From positions 521,001-585,000 of the forward strand of contig JAOTOM010005098.1 in the NCBI GenBank assembly GCA_034440615.1: a stretch of 64,000 nucleotides of DNA, read 5' to 3'. The notes beneath the pieces were generated by a model. It worked only from the letters and a program-made list of their open reading frames with translations. It ran no database searches and was not told where the DNA came from. A program made the position numbers and the translations under genes. Within the stretch, counting starts at the first letter, position 1; every line of letters begins with the position of its first letter. This document shows, piece after piece, positions 36,101-49,250 of this stretch. The stretch is from Ashinkailepas kermadecensis (taxonomy: Eukaryota; Arthropoda; Thecostraca; Neolepadidae).

Positions 36101-37756
36101 AGGGACTGGTGACCCACTGGTGTGTGGTAGGGGAGGGGGCTGGTGACACACTGGTGTGTGGCTGGGGAGCGGGACTGGTGATCCATTGGTGTGTGGCTGG
36201 GGAAGGGACTGGTGATCCACTGGTGTGTGGCTGGGGAGCGGGACTGGTGACACACTGGTGTGTGGCTGGGGAGGGGCTGGTGACACACTGGTGTGTGGCT
36301 GGGGAGCGGGACTGGTGATCCATTGGTGTGTGGCTGGGGAGGGGACTGGTGACACACTGGTGTGTGGCTGGGGAGGGGCTGGTGACACACTGGTGTGTGG
36401 CTGGGGAGGGGACTGGTGACCCACTGGTGTGTGGCTGGGGAGGGGACTGGGTGACCCACTGGTGTGTGGCTGGGGAGGGGCTGGTGACCCACTGGTGTGG
36501 CTGTGGAGGGACTGGTGACCCACTGGTGTGTGGCCGGGGGAGGGACTGGTGACACACTGGTGTGTGGCCGGGGAGGGGCTGGTGACACACTGGTGTGTGG
36601 CCGGGGAGGGGCTGGTGACACACTGGTGTGTGGCCGGGGAGGGGCTGGTGACACACTGGTGTGTGGCTGGGGAGGGACTGGTGACCCACTGGTGTGTGGC
36701 CTGGGAGGGGCTGGTGACACACTGGTGTGTGGCTGGGGAGGGGACTGGTGACACACTGGTGTGTGGCCGGGGAGGGGCTGGTGACCCACTGGTGTGTGGC
36801 TGGGGAGGGGCTGGTGACCCACTGGTGTGTGGCTGGGGAGGGACTGGTGACACACTGGTGTGTGGCCGGGGAGGGACTGGTGACACACTGGTGTGTGGCT
36901 GGGGAGGGGACTGGTGACACACTGGTGTGTGGCCGGGGAGGGGCTGGTGACCCACTGGTGTGTGGCTGGGGAGGGGCTGGTGACACACTGGTGTGTGGCC
37001 GGGGAGGGGCTGGTGACCCACTGGTGTGGCTGTGGAGGGACTGGTGACCCACTGGTGTGTGGCTGGGGAGGGGACTGGGGACCCACTGGTGTGTGGCTGG
37101 GGAGGGGACTGGTGACCCACTGGTGTGTGGCCGGGGAGGGACTGGTGACCCACTGGTGTGTGGCTGGGGAGGGACTGGTGACACACTGGTGTGTGGCTGG
37201 GGAGGGACTGGTGACCCACTGGTCTGTGGCTGGGGAGGGACTGGTGACACACTGGTGTGTGGCTTGGGAGGGGCTGGTGACCCACTGGTGTGGCTGTGGA
37301 GGGACTGGTGACCCACTGGTGTGTGGTAGGGGAGGGGGCTGGTGACACACTGGTGTGTGGCCGGGGAGGGGCTGGGGACGCACTGGTGTGTGGCCGGGGA
37401 GGGACTGGTGACCCACTGGTGTGTGGCTGGGGAGGGACTGGTGACCCACTGGTGTGTGGCCGGGGAGGGGCTGGTGACACACTGGTGTGTGGCCGGGGAG
37501 GGGCTGGTGACCCACTGGTGTGTGGCTGGGGAGGGACTGGTGACCCACTGGTGTGTGGCTGGGGAGGGGACTGGTGACCCACTGGTGTGTGGGCGGGGAG
37601 GGGGCTGGTGACCCACTGGTGTGTGGCTGGGGAAGGGACTGGTGACACACTGGTGTGTGGCTGAGGAGGGGGCTGGTGAACCACTGGTGTGTGGCTGGAC
37701 TGGTGACCCACTGGTGTGTTGCTGGACTGGTGACCCACTGGTGTGTGGCCACCAGT
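33146..37756. repeat. 33/34-bp G-rich minisatellite, ~138 units, with 1.2-kb higher-order duplication
   Basis: Unit: CTGGTGACCCACTGGTG, TGTGGCTGGGGAGGG, then an optional extra G, giving 33 or 34 bp. Variants include GACACAC for GACCCAC, GGCCGGGG, GGATGGGG, GTAGGGG, AGCGGGA and a short GGTGTGGCTG unit. Marker variants recur about 1,199 bp apart: GGGGAAGGGAC at 35001 and 36199; CACTGGTCTGTGG near 36021 and 37220; GGTAGGGGAGGG near 36126 and 37325. So about 34.93-36.13 and 36.13-37.33 kb are tandem copies. Minus frames of 1581, 1603 and 1486 codons overlap in different registers and are artefacts. Confidence 0.97.
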
Positions 37757-37953
37757 GGATGGCCCAGTCCAGTGGACAACAGTCAGATGCCCATCCCTTT
37801 CCGGCCCAATGGATTTTGTCCAGAGCAAGCTATGCAGGTACCTTTTCTGATATGATTGTGATAAGCCTCCAATCCGTTTGTATATTACCATCACTGTGGC
37901 ACTGTCAGTGTATGGCTTGCCAAGTGCTGGAACATTTCATGACCGCTTGCAGT
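37757..37953. other. Spacer between array and transposon
   Basis: About 200 bases. It opens with GCCACCAGTGGATGGCC, which inverts part of the array unit. No gene recognised. Confidence 0.45.
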
Positions 37954-38783
37954 CAGGGACGTAGCTAAGGGGCGGGGTGTGGGGGGGGGGGGGGGGTCCA
38001 TGGGGTTACGAACCCGTGACGTAATCATCTCCGAGGACGCCACGACAGAAATAGAAAGGTCAACACCACCTTTGATAGTTGCTGAGGCTGTTGTCAGGCA
38101 TCGAATAAAGTGTACGGGCCCTCACGAACGTCTACGATTCTTTACGAACGTTCACGGGCCCTTGTGAACTTCTACGGGCCCTTACGAACGTCTACGGGCG
38201 CTTACAGAAGCCTACGGGACCCTTCGAATGTGTGTGGGCTCTTATAAATGCTTAAGGGCCGTTGAGGATGTCTACCGGCTCACGGGTTCTTACGAACATC
38301 TGATCACTACGAACACCCACGGGCTATTGCGGCCTTTACGAATGTTTACGGGCCCTTACGAACGTATGCGGACCAACACCCAACGTCTGTAGGCCCTTAC
38401 GAACGTGTACGGGTCTTTACGGATGCCTGCGGGTCCTTGGTGAGTCTACGGGCCCTTACAAGCGTTTACTTACCTCTTACCGAATGCTGGATTGGCGTCT
38501 TTTGCAGTGAAGTTTTGACAGTGTGCATTATATGTATGCTTAGGCGGTCTACATTATTGGTTTATAACAGTGCCATGTTTACACACTATTCGAGGGGGGA
38601 GGGGATCCGACGTTCCGGGCCCCCATTGAGAGTTTTAGCAACACTTTATTTTTATCAGGAAAAAAACAGACACTTTCCAAGATAAAGTGTCCCAAATCTG
38701 AGGACGTCAAAATGTTGGGGTAGTCAGAGCTCTATTCGCAAAATCCGCCCCTCCCCTTGGACAATTCCTCGGCTACGTCTTCG
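37954..38783. mobile_element. Non-autonomous TIR DNA transposon, copy 2 (inverted relative to copy 1)
   Basis: The left end is CAGGGACGTAGCTAAGG at 37954, the same as copy 1. The right end GGCTACGTCTTCG (to 38783) is diverged. In order it holds a G-run, a ~20-bp minisatellite (ACGGGCCCTTACGAACGTCT units, about 38115-38480), then a unique part (38500-38760). That unique part matches the reverse complement of 20590-20880, with shared words GGCGGTCTRCATT, CATCCGACG and CCAAATCTGAGG/CCGAAATCCGGGG. No convincing target-site duplication and no transposase. Confidence 0.72.
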
Positions 38784-41229
38784 GTGTCGAATACGGTAAG
38801 GATAGAGCTCATAGTGTCGAATGCAACAAAGACAATTGTGAAATGATGTGTTGTCCAGCATATAAAATTATACTCCTTCCAGTGCATGCATTAGTATTTA
38901 CTGCAGACATGTCCGCAGACTACGGTGGCTATTCACACGCCAGTCGAAATGAGTGACACAAACAGGAATGGTGACATGACAGGCGATCAGATGTAGGACA
39001 GATGCCGGGCTGGGGGTTGAGACTGGGTAATGTACGGACGCTGCAGTTTGGGGCGTGACAGCCAGCATTGGCTAGCTCTGCAAACAACAGGCAGAAGGAC
39101 GCAGGGATAAGGAACAAGCAAATAAATAAGTACGATGCAACAGGGAAAGGATGACTTTGTGAGCTCGAGATTCTTTTGGATTCTTTTGGTGATTGGTGGT
39201 TCTGGGACTGCACGCCATTGAAACGAGATAACAGCACTGCACACATACATATTTTGTATGCACCACACTGTGGTGTACGCAACCAAGCTCTCTTCTCATG
39301 CAGCATTTTCCCTCTATGGGCCTAACCCAGATGGCCCCTGTGGCTTTTATCAAGTGCTAAACCTGCATAACCTTTATGACAAGAGCTGCGAAGGAATGGG
39401 GAAAGCACTGTATGCAAGCGCCATCTGAAACATGACAGAAGAACCTCTAGTGCCACCTTGCGGGTGCCTGCCGTACTAAATACACGTGCTGACGGCGGCA
39501 GCCTCGCAGCCATGAAGCGTATGAAACGGAAAATAACGAGCCATGCAGCAGATTATGAGTTGTGCTTAATCATCAACAATGGAAAACAACCGCCAGCAGG
39601 ATCTGGACTCTGACCTTTGTTAAAATTGGAGGAGACGGCAACGTTAATCTGCCCCCACCCCACTACTCCATGTTTTTTATCGGACAGAAAGGTGAGGGAT
39701 GACCTTGCGTCTTGCAATTTGAAGTCAACTGGAGTGACGTGACACGCCTTTTGATATCAGAAAAGCTAACATATTCACATCATCCGAAGTTAATGTAGTG
39801 AAATAGAATAGCATCGAACAACGTGTCCTATATTGTCCTGACGAGAGTTGATGCAGCTCAGGCAATAGGTAAAATTTCACCTTCCCACCTCCCCACCCAG
39901 CCCCGCTTAGCTGCTTTTATTCGGGTGGATCAAATCATGTTCACTCGGGGAACCGGGCTCCCTCGACCTCTTGAAATGCTCCGTCCATTGGCTGAATGCT
40001 CTGTATTCGTGCAAGGGCCGAAGCAAAATTGTGTGCAAAATGTGCAAAATTTTCATCAATGGAGACCGACCATAATAAAATATCGTTGCATCTATTGAAA
40101 AACCGACGTTACGTGTTTGCATGATACAATAATTGCAGCACAATCTTGCTCAGCTGGATGTGGGGATAGGAGTGTGTATTTTTGGCTGCACTTCTGGTCA
40201 GAGTGCTGCATGACAATCCCGAATCTACCCTATGCATGTCTGATTGAGCCCAAAGGTGAAATGGAGTCATAATAATAATATGTCGCAGCAAAAAGCAAGG
40301 GGTTCTACAATCCATGCATATTTGTCTGCTTCAAATATTTTCACACGCAAAGCATAATCTCATACTCCTGATCCGTGCTAAATCAACATACAACCGAAAG
40401 AAGCGGCATACAACACGGAAATATCGATTCACTGACTGACCATTTTCCGCGCTTGTGGACCCAGTGAGGAAATACGACGGTTTTAACATCTCCCGCACGC
40501 CGCCAACGTTTGGCGGTTAAAGTAAACGTTGCAGCTATATCCTGATGCAGGGTTAACCCAAAAGCTTTCCTGTTTTATGGGGCTCTTGTTCAATTTCATG
40601 TTCAAGTCTCAAGCATGTTCCTGTTTCATCAAGCACAACGCGTCCCGTTTCATCTCATGGAAAACATTTTCATGAGGAGAGGGACTCCGCTCCTCCTGCT
40701 TCCTGACTACGCCTCTGGACAAGATCACTGGCAAAACCATTATTTTGCATCCGTAAAACACTTTGCATTCGCAAAATGAGCGATTTTGGTGGAAAGAGAG
40801 GAAATGAACATCGTGAAACTACGAAATCTATCTTTCACGCATTATCATCAACAGCAAACCACAGAAGTAAAGCAGCAAGTCGCTCCAGGTCAGTGGCGGC
40901 AGTTTTAAATTTTGTTCGCCCTATTACGATGGGGCTCGTTTGGGCCTGCATCTGTAAAGGGCACGGATTCTGCGTCCCCCCCTACATCTCGCAATTTGTG
41001 GGATCGATTTACAAACTGGGTAGCTCAGGCGAATAGTGCTGGTCTAGTCTACACTTTTGGGACCTAAAATGTCAAAAATTCCCCATGTCGATGTCAGGAA
41101 GCAAAACAGTGGGGCAAACGGTGAAAATCATTTATGTTTCCAGCTTAAATGGTAAATTGTGCATATATGGGCAGAGGTCATTCTTCATGATCCAACGCAC
41201 CATTGGATGTTCATACATACACATGTAAA
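38784..41229. other. No recognisable gene
   Basis: About 2.4 kb, array-free. GACTACGCCTCTGG near 40710 resembles a transposon terminus. Frames of 60-125 codons occur on both strands (for example minus 38929-39306, plus 39823-40098, plus 40776-41036) with no recognised domain or splice structure. Confidence 0.4.
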
Positions 41230-41700
41230 ACAGCCAATGGCGTAGCCAGGAGCCTAAGATTGGGTCAGTACCATTTGTTCTTTGTTGCTTGTTCTTTTTC
41301 GCATCTAGTTAAAAAATACCTGTTATTCTCGAATTCTTACACAGCATCAATACTCACCGTGAGGATTTTACCAGAGGCATCGCCAGGAGATTCTCCTAGG
41401 GAGGACTCCGAGATGCCCGGGTGGGAAGGCCAGTACAGTCGTTGACCATTGAGAAAACCTCCTGGCTCCGCCACTGTGTGCTATTAATTGTAATCGTTTG
41501 TCCTGAACTCGCTCTTCCCCTCCTTTATCCAGTGTTGGCAACGTGTCACCGTCGGCGCGTCATTGCTTGCAGTGGCTTGACCAGGGCGTGTCCTGAATGT
41601 CTCTCGTCACCTCCTGGATCCGCCACTGGGAAGGTCTTCTGGCTCGGCCGCTGCTGGAGATGCATTATTGCTGTTCGCCATTTTTGCCTTCCCTGAATCC
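41230..41700. mobile_element. Cluster of decayed non-autonomous transposon termini
   Basis: Several related ends sit within 470 bp: GGCGTAGCCAGGAG near 41232, CCTCCTGGCTCCGCCACTG near 41458, CCTCCTGGATCCGCCACTGG near 41611, and TCTTCTGGCTCGGCCGCTG near 41636. They match the CAGTGGCGGAKCCAGGAGG type of terminal repeat or its complement. This fits nested insertions of short elements, but individual boundaries cannot be fixed. Confidence 0.55.
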
Positions 41701-43795
41701 GCCCCTAACATAGTTAGGCTCGAAATAAACATTTCCGAAGGGTAAGGCAGGTATGAATTCAAATCATAGTCACCTGCACAGTAAGACCAGGAAGACAACA
41801 CGACAGTGTTACTTATACATTGTTTATTGTAATACAATTACTGATATAATAATGCATAATATTGACTACATACATACTTAGATAATATTGCTATGCTATA
41901 CTTGCTATGCTTACGTACTATGCTTAATTACTTATTATGCTGACTTACATACTTACTATGCTTACTTGGTTACTATGCTTATATACTTGCTATACTTACA
42001 ACATATATACTTGCAAAATATTACTGATACATAAATAGTACAGTAATTATTGACAGAAAGACGGGAAAATTGTAGGGCACGGTGATGATATTGGTATAAT
42101 GCTGACCCCATGGAAATGGCCGCAAAATATCCACTCTCGTTGCCAACACCCCCTTCCCCGTCCCGAAACCATGCTTCGACTTTGCGAATATGTTCTAGCA
42201 TCGGATGAAAACATCGTCAGTCGATAACTTTTTGGATCATAGTACACCGAGCCAAGAATAATAATTTGAGATGTATTGCGAGCTATATTTTCGCCATGCT
42301 GTTGGCCTTTCTTTGGCCATGAAAATGAGAATGAATGCCGTATGCATAGCCATACGTCCAACGTCATAGCTAATTATTTCATAGATCAATTTAGGCCATC
42401 GAGGATCAAATTGTTCTCTCTAAAAAACCTGATTTGGTTAGCTGTTATTGCTACCGGTGGAGTTAGCTAGTTTCCAAAATAAGCTCCTATTTTGTTTCGC
42501 TGTCTCGACTAACCTTATATCACCTTAACATTGCACTACATGTGGTTAAGCCAGAGACGCACCCTGACTTCCACCCGCCCGGAAAATGTTCAGGTATCAC
42601 TCTCCCCATTATTTTCAGAAATGTTATGGAGCAGGTGAATCTGCTCCGCGAACCTCCACTGATCACTTCAAACTTAATAGGCCGCAGCAGTACTTGCGGT
42701 ATGCTATGGCAAGAACGGACAATGATAAAATACACAGGTCGTCGTTCTATATATCACTTTCAGCATTTACTTTCAAAACATTGTGTAAATCATGACAAAT
42801 AAGGGTAATTCATATGAAGTTCGAAAGCACATGTTCCAAGATCGGGTGAAAGGTCCGATCTAGCGAAATAGAAGCAATTCTGATTCCATGTGTGTATTAG
42901 GCACATACAAGTTGACATTTTCCTCGAAAGTAGTACCAAGTATAACAAGGTATAGCAAGCTGGATGAGAATATAATCGGAGATGAACAGGAACCAAATAG
43001 CTTCTAACTGTAGTCAAATAACACCAATTAGGAAGAGATACATGTATTGCACATTTCCAGCATTGTTGCACCTTACACACATGAATCATTGTTTTGAGCA
43101 CAGCATACAATATGTCAATAATTGCTATTTCCTTCTAAGCTCTAGCCACCTCATAAGTCACACACGTTTCAACGATTTATTAGAGCACTCTGATGCATTG
43201 CGATCGTACGTAAAAAAGGATCACAAATGTTATGCATACTTGGGCTCATAAGATTGCTTACTTGCAATCCTCCAATGCATGCATACTTGAACTTCCTGCA
43301 TGTATGACAACTAGGACTGACTATCATGCATACGTGTTTTGGCTTCCACACTCTCCAAATGACAAACAGCCTTTATATTTAGATGCTTGGTACTCCAGCG
43401 CATAGCCCCGAATCAACGCTAATGCTTTGTTGTGTTGTTTGTCGTTGTTTGCCCATTGGCTTCTCTGTCCCGCAATCTCTCCATCTCTCTCTCACACACA
43501 CACATCCTCACTCTCCTGACACTCGCGCATTAATGCGCGCATCACAAAAACGTCTATTGAGTGCCGCCGGCCGCGGTGCCCGGGAAGCTGGTTACCAGAA
43601 CAGACCCAGCAATTACCGGCCGACCGTCCAGGCACGCCCGCGGACCCACCTGCCACTACGGCGGCGAACGGTTTCACCGCGCCCCGAAAGCGAGAGCTGT
43701 TTCGGTGTTTCCCGGACGAAGCTTTGATGTACGCAGCCGATGTTGCGACGCCCTCGGTCGATAACGTCGGGCGGCCGCGCGTCTGCCGGCCGCCA
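41701..43795. other. No recognisable gene; AT-rich then CpG-rich
   Basis: 41.7-43.38 kb is AT-rich with loose TACTTAC/ATGCTTA words near 41870-42010. A short (CA)n lies at about 43493-43503, and 43.55-43.79 kb is CpG-rich. Overlapping GC-driven frames on both strands at 43.4-43.8 kb are unrecognised. The CpG-rich part may be a promoter-type island (weak inference). Confidence 0.35.
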
Positions 43796-44310
43796 CGACT
43801 GAACCACGGCTGAACCACGGATGAACTATGACTGAACTACCGACTGAACCACGGCTGAACTATGACTGAACCACGGCTGAACCACGGCTGAACCACGGAT
43901 GCACTATGACTGAACCACGGCTGAACCACGGCTGAACTATGACTGAACTATGACTGAACTACCGACTGAACCACGGGTGAACCACTGATGAACTATGACT
44001 GAACCACGGGTGAACCACGGCTGAACTATGACTGAACTACCGACTGAACCACGGGTGAACCACTGATGAACTATGACTGAACCACGGGTGAACCACGGCT
44101 GAACTATGACTGAACTACCGACTGAACCACGGGTGAACCACTGGTGAACTATGACTGAACCACGGCTGAACCACGGCTGAACTATGACTGAACTACCGAC
44201 TGAACCACGGGTGAACCACTGGTGAACTATGACTGAACCACGGGTGAACCACGGCTGAATCACTGCTGAACCACGGCTGAACCGCGACTGAACCGCGGCT
44301 GAACCGGCGG
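43796..44310. repeat. 11-bp minisatellite with 78-bp higher-order unit
   Basis: Monomers TGAACCACGGC, TGAACTATGAC, TGAACCACTGA and similar are mostly 11 bp, with one 12-bp variant TGAACTACCGAC. The marker CTACCGACTG occurs at 43837, 43959, 44037, 44115 and 44193, so the last four copies are exactly 78 bp apart (six 11-mers plus one 12-mer). As 78 is divisible by 3, the minus strand shows a 26-residue peptide repeat (WFTRGSV), an artefact. Confidence 0.94.
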
Positions 44311-44720
44311 CGTGTTTTGCGAACGGCGCGGCCGACACGAATTTCCTGCCGGAGGGCGAGACGGGTCAGTCAGTTAGCGACGCGTGCTGCACTCGTCGCT
44401 AACTGGCGCCAATTTCATGCTCTCGCTGACCGACACCGGCACCGTCGGACATCGCCTCGCCCATGCTCACGGCAGCAGGCGGCGGTGCTGACGGTGGCCG
44501 GGCGTGCAGCCACACTCGCGTGAAAGCAGCATCGCCCGACAGGGCGGCCATGAAAGGACAATACAATGCGTACAGAAGCAACGCGGATGGGGGCGGGGGA
44601 GGGGAGCTTAGAGGCGCGTCGGACCACAGAGATCGTTTGCGCGCCATTAACACGCGCCCTGGAGGGCCTCTAAAAATTACGCGCAAGGGCGTATCCCGCC
44701 TCCCCCTCTAAGATCTCAGC
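44311..44720. other. CpG-rich block, unrecognised frames
   Basis: GC- and CpG-rich compared with the AT-rich DNA after 44720. Open frames of 68-95 codons overlap on both strands. No domain recognised. Possible island or GC-rich spacer. Confidence 0.35.
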
Positions 44721-45406
44721 TTCTACTATAGCTAGTGTAACGCAATTTTCAGGGTAGATGGGTATGGTGGTGAACTTTATTGTGTGAAAATGTCATGACC
44801 TTAGGTCAATATGTTTAAGGTCAAATCAGGTCACATATGTCATTTGGCTTGATTTGCGTGGCTTGGCTTGACACGTTATGGATCGCTGCGATTGTGTTTA
44901 AATGCTCCAAAATGGGTATCAGTATGTTTTGGACATAACTAATGATGCAATATAGATGGTAGATCCGGCAATTGACCTCAGGTCACCAATATATCAGCAC
45001 TTTATCGGGTCAGTTACCGGTTCCAGTTGCCGGAACAGGGCCGCCCACCGGACCGGCGGGCGGCCCGGCGCAATCGGCTTCACGAAGAAAGGGCTGAAGT
45101 ACATGAATGATGTATGGAAACGCTTAGGTTCACAATGACAAAACAGAAGTTTTCAGTAGGGAGTAACATGCAAAATGGCATGAATCGCATGACTGTCATT
45201 TGCGTTTATGACAACCTTCCAGTTGAACAAGTTTGGTTCCATTGACCTGTCATGAACTTGACCCGAGTTAAACGCGGTGACCTGGCATGATCTTGAAACA
45301 ATATAGCATAGCAATATACATCAAACAAGTCGCTAGAATTGCCATGAACACTTCCCTTTTGCCGATATACCGGAAGCGCATCAGCGCCGATTTTTGTGGT
45401 CTGACG
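44721..45406. other. AT-rich spacer with many AGGTCA-like words
   Basis: GGTCA/TGACC words recur (near 44800-44840, 44974-44985, 45243-45285), as they also do at 13.9-14.5 kb and 62.7-62.9 kb. This may reflect a shared, decayed mobile element rather than regulatory sites. No gene recognised. Confidence 0.35.
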
Positions 45407-45868
45407 CTACGAAATGTTTTTACTTTGACGGCCTCTAACCCGAAAAATTTTCGGATGACTTTCATTTTTCTTGTTTTCAGCGACGCGCCGGACATTTCTA
45501 AGCAGGTACGCAAAAACGCATATCATTTTCACCCCACCTGCCTGGTCGAAGAACTCAGGGCATGACTCGTTGACCAACCGTCTGACTAGGAAGCAGTAGT
45601 CCAGCACGTTCGTGGTGCCCTTCTTAATGGCACTGAGCTGTGTCGCCGCCGCCCCAGGTCGTCGGCCTCCGAACGTGTTCTTGAAAAGAACTGCGACGCC
45701 CGCCTGCTCCCCACAGCTCTCCACTACTTGGATGGCGAGCCCGCGACATCTTGCAGTCACGATACATGGCAGAGTCTCCCCCGAAATCCCGCCAAGGGTC
45801 GACAAGCGCCCACCACCGTATAACCATTGGGTCACGACTTTTGACCCAAGGGTTATATGGTTGGTCAC
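45407..45868 (-). CDS. Unrecognised open frame, possible exon or retroelement gag-like fragment
   Basis: A 153-codon minus frame in non-repetitive, moderately GC-rich DNA, one of the few long frames here not explained by a tandem array. Residues around LSAIKKGTTNVLDYCFLVRRL loosely recall the helical 'L..I.KG...V.DY...FRRL' pattern of retrotransposon Gag proteins, but the match is weak. A donor-like CAG/GTGGGG follows the coding-looking part on the minus strand (around 45533-45541). The start codon choice is arbitrary. It could equally be chance. Confidence 0.2.
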   Translation of the reverse strand: MTNHITLGSKVVTQWLYGGGRLSTLGGISGETLPCIVTARCRGLAIQVVESCGEQAGVAVLFKNTFGGRRPGAAATQLSAIKKGTTNVLDYCFLVRRLVNESCPEFFDQAGGVKMICVFAYLLRNVRRVAENKKNESHPKIFRVRGRQSKNIS

Positions 45869-45933
45869 GACTTTTTAGGATCTGCAACGTACCTCGACAA
45901 TCACAAACAAGTTGTGAAATACAGTGCGACCAG

Positions 45934-45998
45934 CAGTTGAATACAGTGCGAGCAGCAGTCCAGATAGACCGACCTGCTGCTCGCACTGTATTCAACTG
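45934..45998. repeat. Hairpin: 27-bp near-perfect inverted repeat, 10-nt loop
   Basis: The left arm at 45934-45960 (CAGTTGAATACAGTGCGAGC, then AGCAGTC) pairs with the right arm at 45971-45998 with one extra base, around the loop CAGATAGACC. A partial third copy of the arm (AAATACAGTGCGACCAGCAG) lies just upstream at about 45917. Transcribed, it would fold into a precursor-like stem-loop. It may also be a foldback transposon remnant. Confidence 0.85.
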
Positions 45999-47948
<1,950 letters not shown>

Positions 47949-48312
47949 TGGAGATAGGTACCAGAACGCAATAGGCTGACTGGAGATGGGTACCAGAACG
48001 CAATAGAATAACTGGAGATGGGTACCAGAACGCAATAGGCTGCTGAGATGGGTACCGAACGCAATAGAATAACTGGAGATGGGTACCAGAACCCAATAGG
48101 ATAACTGGGGACGGACGCCGACAAAAGTCACAATAACTGAAACCCGGGCGTCGACACGTGGCAGGCTGACTGGGGACGGGCGTCAACACGTGACAAACTG
48201 ACTGGGGACGGGCGTCGACACGTGGCAGGCTGGCTGGAGATGGCGTCGACACGTGACAAACTGGCTGGGGACGGGTGTCGGTGCGTGGCAGGCTGGCTGG
48301 GACGGGGGCCCT
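47949..48312. repeat. 32-bp minisatellite with two diverged subfamilies
   Basis: Units at 47950, 47982 and 48014 carry CTGGAGATGGGTACCAGAAC and GCAATAG. From about 48105 the same 32-bp frame carries CTGGGGACGGGCGTCGACAC and GTGGCAGG. Shared positions (CTGGRGAYGGG) show common origin. About 11 units. Confidence 0.9.
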
Positions 48313-48904
48313 TATGGGCATGAACCGGCAACAACATCTGGGACATTGGATGACAAATGAGGCATACATAAAGAACTCATGCTGGCCGCCACCTATTGTG
48401 AAGTGCACATTCCGGCATGTTTTGCCGTGTTCTTTTTCAGCTTGTAATTGCAACCAGGATGAGCACCGCCTCATTACTTGTGCGATATTGTTTTTGTGCT
48501 GATCGGGAGGACCTCATTTCTCGGCCATCGCCGCTGATGTGATCCGTGTCCTCGCAGGTACTACTGCGCCGACCTGCGTGCATGACCTAATAATACGCAG
48601 CCCATTGCTTCGGCCGTTATGCTCTTCTATGCCATTGTGCGAGTTTCTTTCAGCATTTTGTTAGAAACGCTCAGCGAAAAATGCCGGTGCTTCCTCTGTT
48701 GACGCCATCAGTGCCGTTGCTCCTTCTGTTCACGCCATCAATGCCGATTGTGACAGGGCCGGTGAGTGTTTGCCATGTTTCGCACCACCTCAGTGCACAG
48801 GCATCTGCTCAACTTGTCTGCACATCATTGGAATGGTGTGTTGGTGGTAAATTGATGAGTGGTTTGGTGGTGGGGGATTGGGTACCACTAGGGTATAGTT
48901 TGGA
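48313..48904. other. No recognisable gene
   Basis: About 590 bases with a small duplication of TGTTGACGCCATCA/TGTTCACGCCATCA around 48697-48740. Otherwise featureless. Confidence 0.4.
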
Positions 48905-49250
48905 GGCTGGTGACCCACTGGTTTGTGGCTGGGGAAGGGGCTGGTGACCCACTGGTGTGTGGCTGGGGAGGGGGCTGGTGACCCACTGGTGTGTGGCTGT
49001 GGAGGGGGCTGGTGACCCACTGGTGTGTGGCTGGGGAGGGGGCTGGTGACCCACTGGTGTGTGGCTGTGGAGGGGGCTGGCGACCCACTGGTGTGTGACT
49101 GGTGACAGGGCTGGTGACCCACTGGTGTGTGACTGGTGACAGGGCTGGTGACCCACTGGTGTGTGCCTGGTGAGGAGACTGGTGACCCACTGGTGTGTGG
49201 CTGTGCAGTGGACTGATGACCCACTGGTGCGCAGTTGACAGCATGGTGAC
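48905..49250. repeat. Second locus of the 33/34-bp G-rich minisatellite, ~10 units
   Basis: Units CTGGTGACCCACTGGTG, TGTGGCTGGGGAGGG match the 33.15-37.76 kb array, here with GGGGG more often and with diverged units (GACTGGTGACAGG) near 49100-49150. It lies about 11 kb from the main array in the same orientation. Minus frames of 144-190 codons are artefacts. Confidence 0.93.

Noticed and set aside
33034..37894. Three minus-strand open frames of 1,486-1,603 codons, Pro/Ser/Thr/His-rich
   Set aside because: They overlap in different registers over the 33/34-bp array and encode permutations of one repeat. The optional extra G shifts frame repeatedly. A mucin-like gene would need one favoured frame and flanking exons, neither of which is seen.
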